A stretch of 64,000 bases of DNA from Choristoneura fumiferana (GCF_025370935.1 NC_133473.1:22424939-22488938); one strand, 5' to 3'; positions 48,901-56,580 are shown, numbered from the stretch's first letter. Notes: a model not told the origin generated them from the sequence alone. Numbers and translations are program-made.

Positions 48901-51900
48901 AATTTTAAATTACCTAATTTTCATTTTGTATAAATTCATTTCATATAATGTTTGACTGACAATTATATTTTGTCTAACATACATGTCACATAATTTCATT
49001 TTGTATAAACTTTTTTCGTATAACGTTTGATTGATATATAATTATTTTTTGTCTTACATAAATAACGTTAGTTAATTCTAAAAAGTTTAGTATTAGAAAA
49101 AAAGTCGGTTCTGGCGCTTCACCGGCCGCTGTCGCAGCACGCTTGCTTCGCTCACTCGGCTCGCGCACTGTAGGGTCGCAGTTCTACCTAACGCTCCTCC
49201 TCGCTTCGCTCGTCGTCGTACCTATTCCCTTTTTGTTTAGTATTGTTATTAGCTTGAACCAAATAAAAAAAATAGTAGAATATATGGATTAATTTATTTC
49301 AATTTTAATCTACCTAATTGACCTTATTTTATAATAAACATTTAGGTACCAAAATTAGGCATAGCGTTAGTAAGCAAAACAAATATTATGATAATTCAAT
49401 ATTAGACAATCCAATGTTAGTTAAAACGTTATTCATTCGGCTATTATGATGATTAGTTAAAATGATGATATTCGACAAAACAAAAGTTATGCAAATGATC
49501 ATTCAGTGAAAATGAAAATTCGACAAAATAAAAATTATGATTATGAATAATGAAATTATACAAATTGACTTTAGACAAACTATTCATTAAAGTAAAAGTT
49601 GTTAGACGAAGTGAAATTAGACAAAACATTTTTAGACAAGTCAAGGGAATACCATGCAAAACATGTATGTAGGTGTTACTCACTTGATAAGCACGCAGCC
49701 GGAACCAGCAGGCGGCGCCTTCCACATGACCTGCACTTCCGTCTTGGGCAGGTCGTCGGCCTCGATCACAGAGTTGGTGCACTCCTCGTCGAAGCGTGAG
49801 AGCGTGTCCGCGAACAGCTGGAACTGTCCCTGCGCGCGCGGCGTGCGCGGCGCGCCGGGGTCCAGCGGGTCCAGCACCAGCTCGAACTTAGTGAATTTCT
49901 GCACCACGTCGTGCGTACGCGCGCCCACCAGGGTCACTGGAACAATTTCATTTTTAACCCTGTTAGCAAAAAAAGACCTTGAATTATTTCAAAACTATTT
50001 TATAAAATAGAGTGGAAAACGAGCTGATGAGATGAGTTACCTGATGGTAACTGACCGCCATCACCCTAGGATTGCGATGAGATTAGAGCCTAGACGTGTA
50101 GAGAATACCTCATGTGCCACTTCCTGGTTGGTTGCCATAATGGAGACGAAACAACATATCAGCAAACAAGCACTGCTTGGCGGCAGGCAAGGTTAGCGAA
50201 TAAGATAATTGTGCTTTGGTTTAGATAATCTGAGCTGTTACTTACCTACATACTTTTGTATCGTATTGTAACTTGTATTGCATCTACCTAAAACAGATTC
50301 GATACACTATCCCGTATCTTGGTCAAGGTGTGACATAAATATGGTCTCTCGAGAATATTCCCTACAGTGGTAAATTTTCCCGTTTGGGATATTTCATCGA
50401 GTATTTACCTACCTATACCATATTAAATTATGTTAACCAGAAATACAATTGATTTAATAGTTTTTCGCAATCTAGACTGGTGTACAATTCTTACACGGCT
50501 CTTTCTCGTCAAGATTATACTAAAATTGTATACGACACTGAAACCGTTCCCAGTTCTCAGACACTCAGTTAATGGAGAATGCATAATGCTGTCCTTGCGG
50601 CACGCAGTGCGTAATTTGCGCGAGTGTTATCTCAATCAGTCTGCCTGTACGTCGCTTCTGGAAACTGCGCCCGCGCCGCTATCGACCTCCGGCTGCGCAC
50701 AAACCGAGATAACAGTTTCGCGCAGCCATCAATCAACTCATTACGAACACACTGTAAACTGGTTCGCGTAACAATGCGCTTTTATTATGTATTGAAACTA
50801 CTGGAGTACAGTCACCAGCACCAATATCTGACACAACAAGCGTGCATAAATATCTGATACGACTCTATTTCTAGGGCCGGAAGGACGTGTCAGATATTTT
50901 TGCACGCTCCGCTGTGGCAGATATTAATGCTGGTGACTGTACCTAACTAACTAAAACTGGAGGACAATAAGAATCACACGTAACGAATTGTTGGTCCTTC
51001 GATTTCACCACAGCAGACAAGCGTTACGCCATAATTGTCATTCACTCCTCATGAAATTTTTGATAGGTAGGTCTGTACGAAAAATATACACAGAAACGTT
51101 ACGTTTGATCGAAATTAGTATTACCTGGTCGACGAAGATGTGTTTAGGTCTGTATGTAATTCCTAGACATATAACTAAGATATAGATCGATTGTTCGCCC
51201 CTGGAAAGCCCTTAAACAACAAATTTTATCGAAATTCTCGAAATAAATGGACAAAAACTAATAGGCAGATAAGGTAACGGAATACAAAGGTAAGAATAGC
51301 GTCATAAAAAGTATCTGTTTACCTCTATCTTGTAGCTGTACTTTTCCAAGTTCCTTACTAAACATTCGCCTTTGTCACACTTATTGTTAGATTTCGATAC
51401 TGTTTTAGATTTGTACTCGTACGTAGAGGCCTAATAGGTATACACTAGTGTATAGGATCCACTTCAGTAGCCTGTCAGCAGTACTAAAAACGCTCTACTT
51501 ACTGTAACGACCGGATGGCCGAGGGGTTAGACCTGACTACGAAGCTTGAGGTCCCGGGTTCGATCTCCGAACGGGGCAGATATTTGTATGAATAATACAA
51601 ATGTTTTAACAAACATCGGGTCTTGGATGTTTAATATGTATTTAAGTATTGTATTTATCTACATAAGTATGTTTATCCGTTGCCTAGTATCCATAGTACA
51701 ATCTTGCTTAGTTTGGTACTAGGTCAATTGGTGTCAAGTGTCCCATGATATTTATTTATTGCTAAACATTTCACGGCAGATACGCTCAGTTATACTGCCG
51801 TGGTGGCCTAGTGGTTTGACCTATCGCCTCTCAAGCAGAGAATCGTGGGTTCAAACCCCGGCTCGCACCTCTGAGTGTTTCGAAATTCATGTGCGGAATT

Positions 51901-52387
51901 ACATTTGATATTTACCACAAGCTTTGCGGTGAGGGAAACCTGCACAAACCTGCGAAGCAATTCAATGGTGCGTGTGAAGTTCCCAATCTGCACTGGGCCC
52001 GCGTGGGAACTATGGCCCAAGCCTTCTTGTTCTGAGAGGAGGCCTGTGCCCAGCAGTGAGACGTATATAGGCTGGGATGGATGGACACTCATTTAGGTAC
52101 TTATGTGACAGGTAAAGCCAAGTCCGTGACACTTACCGCCCTATAATTCCTAGAGGTCTGTGCCCGACAATGAATGTTAGGTATAGGTACGTGTATAGAC
52201 TGCTGAGATGATGATACTCACCGACGTACCGCTCCCCGGGCGCGTACCGTTCCACCTCGCCGTTGACCAGCAGCCGGTAGTAGTTGTCTCCCGGCGCCTT
52301 GTCCGACACGGCGTCCGGCGGCCGCAGCTCGCAGCCACTCGCCGCCGCCGCCGCCAGCGACACCAAAAGCGTCACTAACATCTGCAT
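27835..52387 (-). CDS. Spon1: F-spondin (SPON1/fat-spondin type) with Kunitz domain; 14 coding exons, complete
   Basis: Spliced CDS on the minus strand: 52387-52222, 49936-49684, 48443-48320, 48118-47964, 47689-47511, 47434-47304, 46806-46587, 46164-45993, 45668-45481, 44711-44454, 41279-41109, 33194-33120, 32345-32239, 27909-27835. All 13 introns are GT-AG, phases join exactly, and the total is 2274 nt (757 residues plus TAG). Domain order: signal peptide 1-18; reeler about 19-175; spondin_N about 180-395, with the DAGTDNG stretch at 326-332; TSR1 412-466, TSR2 489-540, TSR3 553-607; Kunitz 618-668; linker 673-705; TSR4 706-757 ending at the last Cys. N-glycosylation sequons are visible at N146, N218 and N272. 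By family, it is a secreted matrix-binding adhesion protein. Vertebrate SPON1 is slightly longer, with six TSRs and no Kunitz domain; a Kunitz domain is known in insect fat-spondin. Exact orthology among insect spondin paralogues is inferred, not tested. Confidence 0.93.
27910..32238. other. Spondin intron 13 (4329 nt)
   Basis: Contains a LINE-3'-UTR-type phrase at 28520-28670 (CATCTCTTCCCGTGGGTGAG, TCGTAAAAGGCGACTAA), a GC-rich patch at 28200-28275, and a common repeat fragment at 30490-30545 (CGACTTCAAAAAAGAAGGTT). Open frames at 28851-29159 and 30885-31295 look non-coding. Confidence 0.6.
32239..32345 (-). CDS. Spon1: Spondin coding exon 13: first half of TSR4
   Basis: Residues 698-733: GPSLATADC, then LSPWSEWSRC, CSVLCGVG and RTRTIL. 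The TSR tryptophans are present, but the O-fucose position is Leu. Acceptor AACGCAG, donor GTAAGT. Phase 1 to phase 0. Confidence 0.93.
32346..33119. other. Spondin intron 12 (774 nt)
   Basis: Holds a second copy of the LINE-3'-UTR phrase at 32575-32860 (TCCTTTCCCGTGGGTGTCGG). Confidence 0.6.
33120..33194 (-). CDS. Spon1: Spondin coding exon 12: 25-residue linker exon
   Basis: A 75-nt exon found by splice logic: acceptor CCCGCAG after a pyrimidine tract, donor GTAAGT, open in the one frame that joins exons 11 and 13. It encodes ALNPQANQVASSVSNEAA and then PNSVNE, with no Cys and rich in Asn/Ser/Ala. Phase 1 at both ends, so it could be skipped without a frameshift. Confidence 0.8.
33609..33860 (+). 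mobile_element. Helitron-like repeat, degraded
   Basis: TGTCTGTCTGTCTGATACCC, CCGCCGAACCAATTTAGATT, then CCCGGAAAATTATAGAATTC, as in 58877-59105. Confidence 0.55.
33965..34050 (+). repeat. tRNA-like SINE fragment
   Basis: CCACGGCTCAGTGGACAAGG and GGTCATGTGTTCGAATAATTC look like A- and B-box regions of a degraded tRNA-derived repeat. Confidence 0.35.
34442..34580. mobile_element. TTA-flanked hairpin MITE, family GGGGCTGTTTCACC
   Basis: GGGGCTGTTTCACCATCCAT and its exact inverse at the right; the arms pair almost completely to a short centre. Flanked by TTA, the usual PIF/Harbinger target. Confidence 0.88.
35228..35400 (-). repeat. LINE 3' end with (TTCAAAT)n tail
   Basis: TTCAAATTCAAAACTCAAAT followed by TTTCTTTATTCTCATAAAAA, an inverted non-LTR tail. 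Confidence 0.55.
36002..36056 (+). mobile_element. Helitron-like 3' end
   Basis: CGCTTTACGCGAGCGAAGCT, GCGGGTATAGACTAGTT: hairpin-bearing end with terminal CTAGT. Confidence 0.55.
36065..36135 (+). mobile_element. SINE-A 3' end
   Basis: AGGAGGCCTCTGCCCTGCAG, GGGACGTATATAGGCTGGGA, then ATGATGGATGATT. Confidence 0.8.
36828..37165 (+). pseudogene. RTE-like ORF2 C-terminal remnant interrupted by a 5'-truncated LINE
   Basis: Plus-strand frames give KWEWVAHIAR before and PPTRWTDDIVRVAA after an inserted block (about 36882-36942) ending in a GACTTTGACTTTGAC tail, which is the 3' end of another LINE (compare 39745-39900, inverted). Confidence 0.7.
37675..37905 (-). pseudogene. RTE-like ORF2 C-terminal fragment with CATCAT tail
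   Basis: The minus frame shows PPTRWMDDLVKAAGSRWMQA and NWRSMREANVQQ, ending in a GATGATGATG tail; homologous to 18110-18330. Confidence 0.75.
39430..39645. repeat. Helitron-like end and CGACTTC repeat fragment
   Basis: TACTAGCTTTTACCCGCGGG (inverted Helitron-like end), and ACCGAATTGATAACCTCCTC with TTTTTTGAAGTCGG, the inverse of 30490-30545. Confidence 0.5.
39745..39975 (-). repeat. LINE 3' end with (GACTTT)n tail
   Basis: GTCAAAGTCAAAGTCAAAAG, AATAACTTTATTCAATTTAG, GCTATAACAAGCACTTATGA. Same family as the insert at 36882-36942. Confidence 0.7.
40315..40435. mobile_element. Hairpin MITE, family GAGGCCATATTGCC
   Basis: TTCGCGATCGCAATCAAATGACA at the left is mirrored by TGTCATTTGATTGCGATCGC at the right, with pairing nearly to the ends. 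Confidence 0.8.
40790..40990 (+). repeat. Helitron-like fragment
   Basis: TGCCAAATTTCAGCTCTCTA, TCAGGATAAAAAGTAGCCTA: phrases shared with other Helitron-derived repeats of the window (8905, 57370). Confidence 0.45.
41109..41279 (-). CDS. Spon1: Spondin coding exon 11: Kunitz (BPTI) domain
   Basis: Residues 616-672. Cysteines at 618, 627, 643, 651, 664 and 668 give the exact Kunitz spacing 8-15-7-12-3, with the family motifs GPCRG, FSYGGC and NNF. The residue after the second Cys (P1) is Arg628, which by family knowledge suggests inhibition of trypsin-like serine proteases. One whole domain in one 171-nt exon, phase 1 at both ends. Confidence 0.95.
41718..41896 (+). mobile_element. SINE-A, 3' two-thirds
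   Basis: TTCAATGGTGCGTGCGAAGT, GAGAGGAGGCCTGTGCC, tail GATGATGATGATGAT. Confidence 0.88.
42878..43044. mobile_element. TA-flanked MITE, family CAGTCGAA (copy 2)
   Basis: CAGTCAAACAAACT at the left and inverted CAGTCGAACAAAAA at the right, TA on both sides; interior AAGGAAATAGTAGTGAAATT shared with 23627-23785. Confidence 0.78.
43414..43447 (+). repeat. SINE-B 3'-end fragment
   Basis: GGTGTCAATTGTTCCATGAT then ATTTATTTATC, the tail of SINE-B. Confidence 0.6.
43790..43935. repeat. Common interspersed-repeat fragment
   Basis: AAATCGAAATCGGTCTATCC, GCCACAGACATTGAGAC, GTCAAACTTTTAACACCCC: same family as 7540-7725. Confidence 0.55.
43991..44112 (+). mobile_element. SINE-A 3' part
   Basis: GGATCCGCACTGGTCCCGCG, TCATTCTGAGAGGAGGCTGT, GGGACGTGTAGGTTGGGATA. 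Confidence 0.8.
44151..44440 (+). mobile_element. SINE-A, full length, beside the exon 10 donor
   Basis: The tRNA-like head GCCGTGGTGGCCTAGTGGTT with GGTTCAAACCCC, a body ending CCAGCAGTGGGACATATATA and a GGGATGGATA tail. Lies in intron 10, opposite to transcription, its 3' end 12 bp from the donor GT. Confidence 0.92.
44454..44711 (-). CDS. Spon1: Spondin coding exon 10: end of TSR2 and complete TSR3
   Basis: Residues 530-615: EENRKCMQPEC completes TSR2; TSR3 runs C553-C607 with WSGW and CSASCGAG. Phase 1 at both ends (258 nt, symmetric). The donor GTGAGT lies 12 bp from the end of a SINE in the intron. Confidence 0.93.
44712..45480. other. Spondin intron 9 (769 nt)
   Basis: Holds a dispersed repeat fragment (44826-44890, GGGCGGTGGTGATATTTCCC) and a long hairpin (45333-45454) close to the 5' splice site. 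Confidence 0.8.
45333..45454. repeat. Long hairpin 26 nt from the exon 9 donor
   Basis: Arms of about 50 bp (AATGAACTAAAAGAATTTC ... CCTATGATAGCTAAGTT, mirrored by AACTTAGCTATCATAAGG ... GAAATTCTTTAAGTTCATT) with a 15-nt loop. Probably a foldback MITE. Confidence 0.9.
45481..45668 (-). CDS. Spon1: Spondin coding exon 9: acidic linker and most of TSR2
   Basis: Residues 467-529: an Ala/Glu/Pro-rich linker (NDGTAATGELDAPPAEELDG), then C489 and WGAW, CSVTCGIG, up to KKCPLVQI. TSR2 finishes in exon 10. Acceptor TCTTCAG, donor GTGAGT. Phase 2 to phase 1. Confidence 0.93.
45669..45992. other. Spondin intron 8 (324 nt)
   Basis: AT-rich, no element recognised. Confidence 0.6.
45993..46164 (-). CDS. 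Spon1: Spondin coding exon 8: TSR1
   Basis: Residues 410-466: one full thrombospondin type-1 repeat with WSEW (C-mannosylation type), CSVTCGKG (O-fucose consensus) and six cysteines. Acceptor TTTGCAG; donor GTTAGT inside the last Glu codon. Phase 1 to phase 2. Confidence 0.94.
46165..46586. other. Spondin intron 7 (422 nt)
   Basis: AT-rich; nothing recognised apart from a faint SINE-A echo (TAGATTGAGAGGGCTTCG, about 46237-46270). Confidence 0.6.
46587..46806 (-). CDS. Spon1: Spondin coding exon 7: end of spondin_N and spacer to TSR1
   Basis: Residues 337-409: SPNAEANPREKIYRITTMYP, then the FYNPGGQIAPMARLYLTREQ segment typical of the spondin_N C-terminus, then an acidic spacer before TSR1. 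Acceptor TGTCCAG, donor GTAAGC. Phase 0 to phase 1. Confidence 0.92.
46807..47303. other. Spondin intron 6 (497 nt)
   Basis: No element recognised. An open frame from exon 6 reads on through the whole intron to 47013, which looks incidental. Confidence 0.55.
47304..47434 (-). CDS. Spon1: Spondin coding exon 6: spondin_N domain, metal-site region
   Basis: Residues 293-336: GPSPDWIVGVSGLNLC, then C312, and YDAGTDNGISYM, the strongly conserved acidic/glycine segment of spondin_N. Acceptor TTTCCAG, donor GTGAGC. Phase 1 to phase 0. Confidence 0.94.
47511..47689 (-). CDS. Spon1: Spondin coding exon 5: spondin_N domain, middle
   Basis: Residues 233-292, including LAEWGSVGLMERELR, GLWHPRVNANTSS (sequon N272) and FFVDRKRPYLSLASMFG. 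Acceptor TTTTCAG, donor GTAAAA. Intron 5 behind it is only 76 nt. Confidence 0.93.
47783..47896 (+). mobile_element. SINE-A, strongly diverged fragment
   Basis: AAGCAATTCAATGGTGTTTG, ACTGGGCCCACGTGGGAAAT, TTGGCGCTGGGACG; in intron 4, about 70 bp from exon 4. Confidence 0.65.
47964..48118 (-). CDS. Spon1: Spondin coding exon 4: start of spondin_N domain
   Basis: Residues 182-232: VVFEGLWSPQTHPKDFP, then HFSDVIGATHPKNFTVW, the hallmark opening of the spondin_N domain. N218 lies in an NFT sequon. Acceptor AATAAG, donor GTATCC. Phase 0 to phase 2. Confidence 0.93.
48320..48443 (-). CDS. Spon1: Spondin coding exon 3: end of reeler domain
   Basis: Residues 140-181: AMVYENSSRWFAEDGQLTKR, then the CEDT segment and the cysteine cluster CCAC, ending EAKYK. 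The acceptor is TTTCCAG. The donor reads AAG|GTTTGA, weaker than the others, but it is the only one that keeps the frame into exon 4. Confidence 0.88.
48444..49683. other. Spondin intron 2 (1240 nt), mostly a quasi-palindromic AT-rich repeat
   Basis: 48760-49100 repeats phrases such as TTTCATTTTGTATAA and TTTTGTCTAACAT. 49380-49650 repeats their inverses (TTAGACAAA, GAAATTATACAAA). A GC-richer centre (49110-49230) contains CGCTTCACCGGCCGCTGTCG. It looks like a diverged inverted-repeat element. Confidence 0.6.
49684..49936 (-). CDS. Spon1: Spondin coding exon 2: core of reeler domain
   Basis: Completes V56 across the phase-1 intron, then reads TLVGARTHDVVQKF and ends at GSGCVLI-K140. The turn WKAPPAGSGC is typical of reeler domains. 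Acceptor TTCCAG, donor GTGAGT. Phase 1 to phase 2. Confidence 0.92.
50010..50200 (+). repeat. Dispersed repeat fragment (GATGAGTTACCTGATGG family)
   Basis: TGATGGTAACTGACCGCCAT, TGGTTGGTTGCCATAATGGA, AACAAGCACTGCTTGGCGGC: same family as 14256-14530 and 7725-7862. Confidence 0.55.
50809..50939. mobile_element. TA-flanked MITE, family CAGTCACCAGCA (copy 2)
   Basis: 131 bp, ends and interior nearly identical to 6734-6864 (GGGCCGGAAGGACGTGTCAG core). Confidence 0.9.
51511..51759 (+). mobile_element. SINE-B (tRNA-headed), near full length
   Basis: Head CGACCGGATGGCCGAGGGGT with GGGTTCGATCTCC (A/B boxes), body GGATGTTTAATATGTATTTA, tail CAAGTGTCCCATGATATTTA. Second copy at 60073. Confidence 0.9.
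51797..52085 (+). mobile_element. SINE-A, full length
   Basis: GCCGTGGTGGCCTAGTGGTT head, TTCAAACCCCGGCTCGC, GAGAGGAGGCCTGTGCCCAG, tail GGGATGGATGG. About 137 bp from the exon 1 donor in intron 1. Confidence 0.93.
52222..52387 (-). CDS. Spon1: Spondin coding exon 1: start codon, signal peptide, start of reeler domain
   Basis: Residues 1-55 plus one base. The ATG at 52387-52385 starts MQMLVTLLVSL followed by an Ala run and SGC, a good signal peptide with cleavage near residues 16-18. A second in-frame ATG is codon 3. An in-frame TAG ten codons upstream (52415-52417) rules out a longer unspliced start. Donor GTGAGT at 52221-52216. The sequence is GC-rich against its surroundings. Confidence 0.9.
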
Positions 52388-52499
52388 ACAGATTCCTAAG
52401 GTTAATCCTGTAGACTACTGCAGGAAGCAGCGTGCGACGTGACGCCGCGGTACTATACTGGTTTCTATGTATTTTTATGAAGGCGAAGTGTTGCCAGTT

Positions 52500-53760
52500 A
52501 CGGAAGGTAGGTTTTTCATAGAAATGTATCTACATGTCTTAAATATAAAATTGGTTTCGCAGAATTTCATTTCGAAAAGATTCAGTTTTATTTCTCAACC
52601 TCACAGTTACCAACTGGACGTTTCTGTTTGTTATAAAGCCACTTTTCAAAATGACAACTTTCGTTTGGTAGAATGTTTTGGTTGGCATAATATTCATTTC
52701 GTTGTACAATGTTTCCCAAATGTTTTATTGAATAAGGGTTTCGTTTAGTAACTATGTAATAAGCAATTTGGATAAGCGCAACCTTTCCGTTTTTTGTTTG
52801 TGCACTAATAAAGCGTTTGTGGCACAATGTTTGACCTATTGATAGAATACGGCAATGGTCACGGTATTAATCTTGTACCAAAAGTACTTACCGTGTGTGT
52901 GCTAGATTTTGAAAAAGCTGATTACTGGGTCTTCAAATTTTGAAAACATCTTTTAATGCCGTTTTCAGTTTAATATTGTTTTTCATTAGACTCATGTTTT
53001 GGATATTTAAAAAGAAATATTAATAAACTGTACTTTTTCACACATTAGATTTCTGTTGCTATACTACTTACATAACTCTATTTGTAATAAATATTGCCAA
53101 TTGAAAAAATGGTGTGTAACTAAATTTTACTTAGTTTGAGTAAAAATTTGGCTTATGTACGAGAAGGGAACTGTTGCACTGACGAAACGTTAATCGTTCA
53201 ATAGTTGTTTGACCTAGTGAAATATTTGACAAATGATAAGTTTTACAAACTTTTTGAGTCATTATGATATTCTGCTTTATAATAATTCGACCAAATGACA
53301 CATTGCCATACAAAAATTTGGTAATAGTTAGTTGTCAAAGTGAATTTATTTTAATTTTATGACGGTGGAAGCATTCTACACTTCCACTGAACGTAGATAT
53401 AGTTTAGGTATAGTTAGTTTAGTATTGTAACTAAGGGACCCCATACATCCCTGTATTTTTATTATTATTATTTTTTGTATTTTTTTTCTTTAATTGAATA
53501 ATATAGTTTTTAAGTATTTTATTTGTAATTATATTATTATGAAAAAATTACTTTCTGCCAAGTTTCTTGCGGCGCATTCTTCTTGGCAATGATGGTCTTT
53601 CCGAAAGCGCTGGTAGTTTAAAAAAATGACGTGTAAAAGAGCCCATTGCGGCCTATTTACTGAATAAATCATTTGAATTTGAATTTGAATTAGAATCATC
53701 GGCGAAACGTTGGTTGGCAAGTGATATTTGGCCAAATGAATTTCTGCGAAAAGGCAGAAC
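52500..53760. repeat. Degenerate AT-rich phrase repeats upstream of spondin, with a LINE tail
   Basis: 52530-52830 carries phrases like TTTGGTTGGCATAATATTCA and CATTTCGTTGTACAATG; 53130-53330 and 53690-53760 carry similar ones in both senses (TTGACCTAGTGAAATATTTG, TTGGCCAAATGAATTT). 53560-53695 is a LINE 3' end (AGAGCCCATTGCGGCCTATT, tail TTTGAATTTGAATTTGAA). Confidence 0.5.
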
Positions 53761-54322
53761 ACCGAAAGAAATATCGCGGTGATGGTGAAGATCATTTGTG
53801 CTAGGTAGGAAGGTAGGTACTGCCTGCAATTGGTTGGGCTACGACATCTCACCTCAAAGACAAAAAATAAACCAAACAAAAGAATCACATCTTTCAGTAC
53901 CTAGGTACTCGGAGAACCTACATTTAGCTTTCTAAACTCCCTCCGCGTTAATAAAAGACTGTTCCATTAATTCAAGTTAATTAACTTTGATAGACTCTGT
54001 ACGACATGTCCACGTTATCCATGGATAATCTTGTTCACCACCACAGACTTTAATTTCCTTATCCTCATAGTAATTTTAAGTTCAGTGATCAGCATAGGAA
54101 CTAAAAGTAAGATAGGTACGGTTTATTCTTTCAGAGTGTCCTACACTAAAAGGTTACGAAAAACTTATACTGAATGCTCTTAAGCCTGTGGGAGGTTACA
54201 AATAAGAGATACTGTTAAAACACTATATTTTAATTTTGCAATAGTAGTCAAAACACTCACCGGGACAAGATCAGGCAACATTTTTTCACAATGAATAAAT
54301 TAAACATTCATAACGAGCTCAC

Positions 54323-54430
54323 CATCAGCACTGGGGCGTCGCGGCGCAGGCGCAGAATGCCGCGAGATAAAGGGTCAAGAGTCGCGCGCCAGTTGCGCGG
54401 GCGGCGATTGCAGGCGCGCGCAGTAACACG
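54323..54430 (-). promoter_or_regulatory. Possible non-coding first exon/promoter region of spondin
   Basis: A GC-rich stretch with several CpG-containing GCGCGC runs, about 1.9 kb upstream of the spondin ATG. On the minus strand it ends in GATG|GTGAGC, a good 5' splice site. In coding exon 1, CCTTAG| at 52397-52396 could be the matching acceptor. Inferred from composition and splice signals only; the upstream limit is arbitrary. Confidence 0.35.
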
Positions 54431-54930
54431 GGTCATGATTGCTAATTAAACCTAAACACTGATATGTTAATTTGGAGTTAAGGAATTGGGGTGATGCCAA
54501 GTTACACTTGCTGTAAATACCTAATATGTTATCAATAGTTTAATTTTGTTGCTATAGGCACTTGCAGTCGGATAAACTGAATAGTGTATTCGGTAGAACC
54601 TTTTCGCTGTAAATTTAATTGCCTACACTACAACTACACTAAAATTGTTTTGAAAAAGTTCTGCTGTGGTTTGCGATTTTACTTCCTCGATTTAGTAGGT
54701 TTGGTATATTTATATTATCTTATCTAGATGATGCATAATAACACTGTACCACGAGCTGTAAGATCCTTGGAAAATCTTGCGTCTTAATGATTCGTAATAC
54801 ATAATATGTAAAAACGTTAATTTGTGCTGTAGGTGGAAACGATGGATAAGGATGACGTTACTAATGGTAGGAAGCGGTAATAAGACGAATTACTTGGTTA
54901 AAATAGTGGTTCCTATTAGTTGCCGTCCTG

Positions 54931-55053
54931 CAGGGCTACTACGAAACTCGAAGTTCGTATCGTACCGTCCCTCTCGCTCTCGTATTAAATAGTATAAGTG
55001 TCAGAAGGACCGCACGACACGAACTTCAAGTTTCGAGTTTCGTAGTAGCCCTG
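54931..55053. mobile_element. Hairpin element, family GGGCTACTACGA, intact
   Basis: CAGGGCTACTACGAAACTCG and its inverse CGAGTTTCGTAGTAGCCCTG, with a centre CTCTCGTATTAAATAGTATA that corresponds to the empty form of 25933-26165. Confidence 0.85.
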
Positions 55054-56580
55054 CTGCTGACTCAATGACAGATTCATCCCAAACAGCGCGGCGTGGGAGG
55101 CTCACGCGCAAACCAACTTTGGACCAACGGAACTTTTTAAATCGCGTTCATCTTGCCAATGACGTAATTCTAAATAGCTTAGTGACAGCAGTGTAATCGA
55201 GTGTCATTTGTTTGTACCCACGCGACGTTGCCAATCCTCAGCCTGAGTATGACGTCAAGTCTGGTCGGCCCTAGCCCCTACCCCTAGGACTCAGGTGCGC
55301 CGCTGACCTACTGACATGATAATTACGCACTGGCATTTGTTTTGGTTTTACTACCGCCCAAATTGCCAGCAACCTTGCCCTAATTACGTAGATTCGAGAA
55401 CAAACGTTTCGTAATATCTCGACTGGAATCTAGGAAGGGTAATTCCGGGAGCATTTAAACTATAAACATTCGATGCCCTTCGCTTAAACGTAATGGACTA
55501 TCAGCATCAAGTTTTGGAAAAGGACACTATTCGTCTTTATTCATTTTTTAACTTCATCAATATGATGGAGATGTTCATGATGATGTTAAGTTATCTTGGA
55601 TCCACTGAACACATACCTGGTTACAGATTTATCAAATAAGGCGGCACAGCGGACTCAATACTTGTTTGTGTAATGAAGAAAACAATGACACTTTATATAT
55701 TTGTATAAACTGCAAATGTTTAGTTCTTGGCCGGCGGAGCACTGCGGCGGTAATGAGGCCCCGTCAGCGCCAGCGGAGCAAGTGATGTCTTCCGGCTGAC
55801 TGGGGATACCCGCCGACCGGCTGAGCTTGCAGCCTCGCAGAAAAGACACCTCTGACCACCATCTAACGGTTAGATTCTAACCAATGTTACAAGGACAATC
55901 TCGACGCTTATTAGCAAAACCAACCTAAGATATTTGAGGTTAACTGGCTCTGGAACGTAACTGCCAACTGCCGACTATTCATCATTTTTCATTGCAGTTC
56001 CATTGCAGTCGATACAACTCCACACAAACTGCACGCTGGCTGCGATTGAAATGTATACTTAGGCAGTCGATAGTTGCGGTTAAACTGCAGTTGGCCCGTG
56101 ATGTATCGTAATTCAGCATCGGTTTAATTTTTCTAGTATTTTATTTCAGATTTTAAGTTAAATTCTAACACTGCGTCGACTAGTCAACTACTAGGTGCTG
56201 AGAAAGCATCAGCAATTAGACATGTCTCGAAATCCAAAAATAAGGACTAAGTACCTTCGAGAAACAAACCCATAAGGAGGTACTCCCATACTTCACAAAG
56301 TCAAATTACGCATACTTAACTACCTACTTGTTTAAAGAATGCAAATTTTTGGCAAAATGGTGTAGCCAAAAAGTGGTTTCTAACAAGCGTAGCCCCTGGT
56401 ATCCCCAGGAGCCGCGGCGCGTGCGCCGGCCGCCTACTAGCGCCGTGCGGAAGCCCGTCATTAGCAGCATCACCGAGTCAAGGAATTCAACCAAAATCTA
56501 CGAGTAATTATATAATAACTGAGACGATGTCCTGTCCGATCCATTATGTCATTTCCGCCTATTTTCGGTCGCATAGCTTC
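55054..56580. other. Gene-free stretch
   Basis: GC-rich patches at 55730-55860 and 56395-56480 have short open frames but no supported splice sites or domains. Confidence 0.45.

Larger units (their letters stand above)
49937..52221. other. Spondin intron 1 (2285 nt)
   Basis: Contains a dispersed repeat fragment (50010-50200), a MITE (50809-50939), SINE-B (51511-51759) and SINE-A (51797-52085). Confidence 0.8.

Noticed and set aside
50430..50771. 113-codon plus-strand frame in spondin intron 1
   Set aside because: No recognisable motif; it overlaps anonymous AT-rich sequence.
51511..51585. tRNA gene candidates at 51511, 60073, 44151 and 51797
   Set aside because: They have A- and B-box-like motifs but continue into shared bodies and tails repeated elsewhere in the window, so they are SINE heads.
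55655..55849. Cysteine-containing minus-strand frame with GC-rich sequence, possibly an upstream spondin exon
   Set aside because: No signal peptide or domain, and no splice donor that would join spondin exon 1 in phase; coding exon 1 already has its own signal peptide and an upstream in-frame stop.
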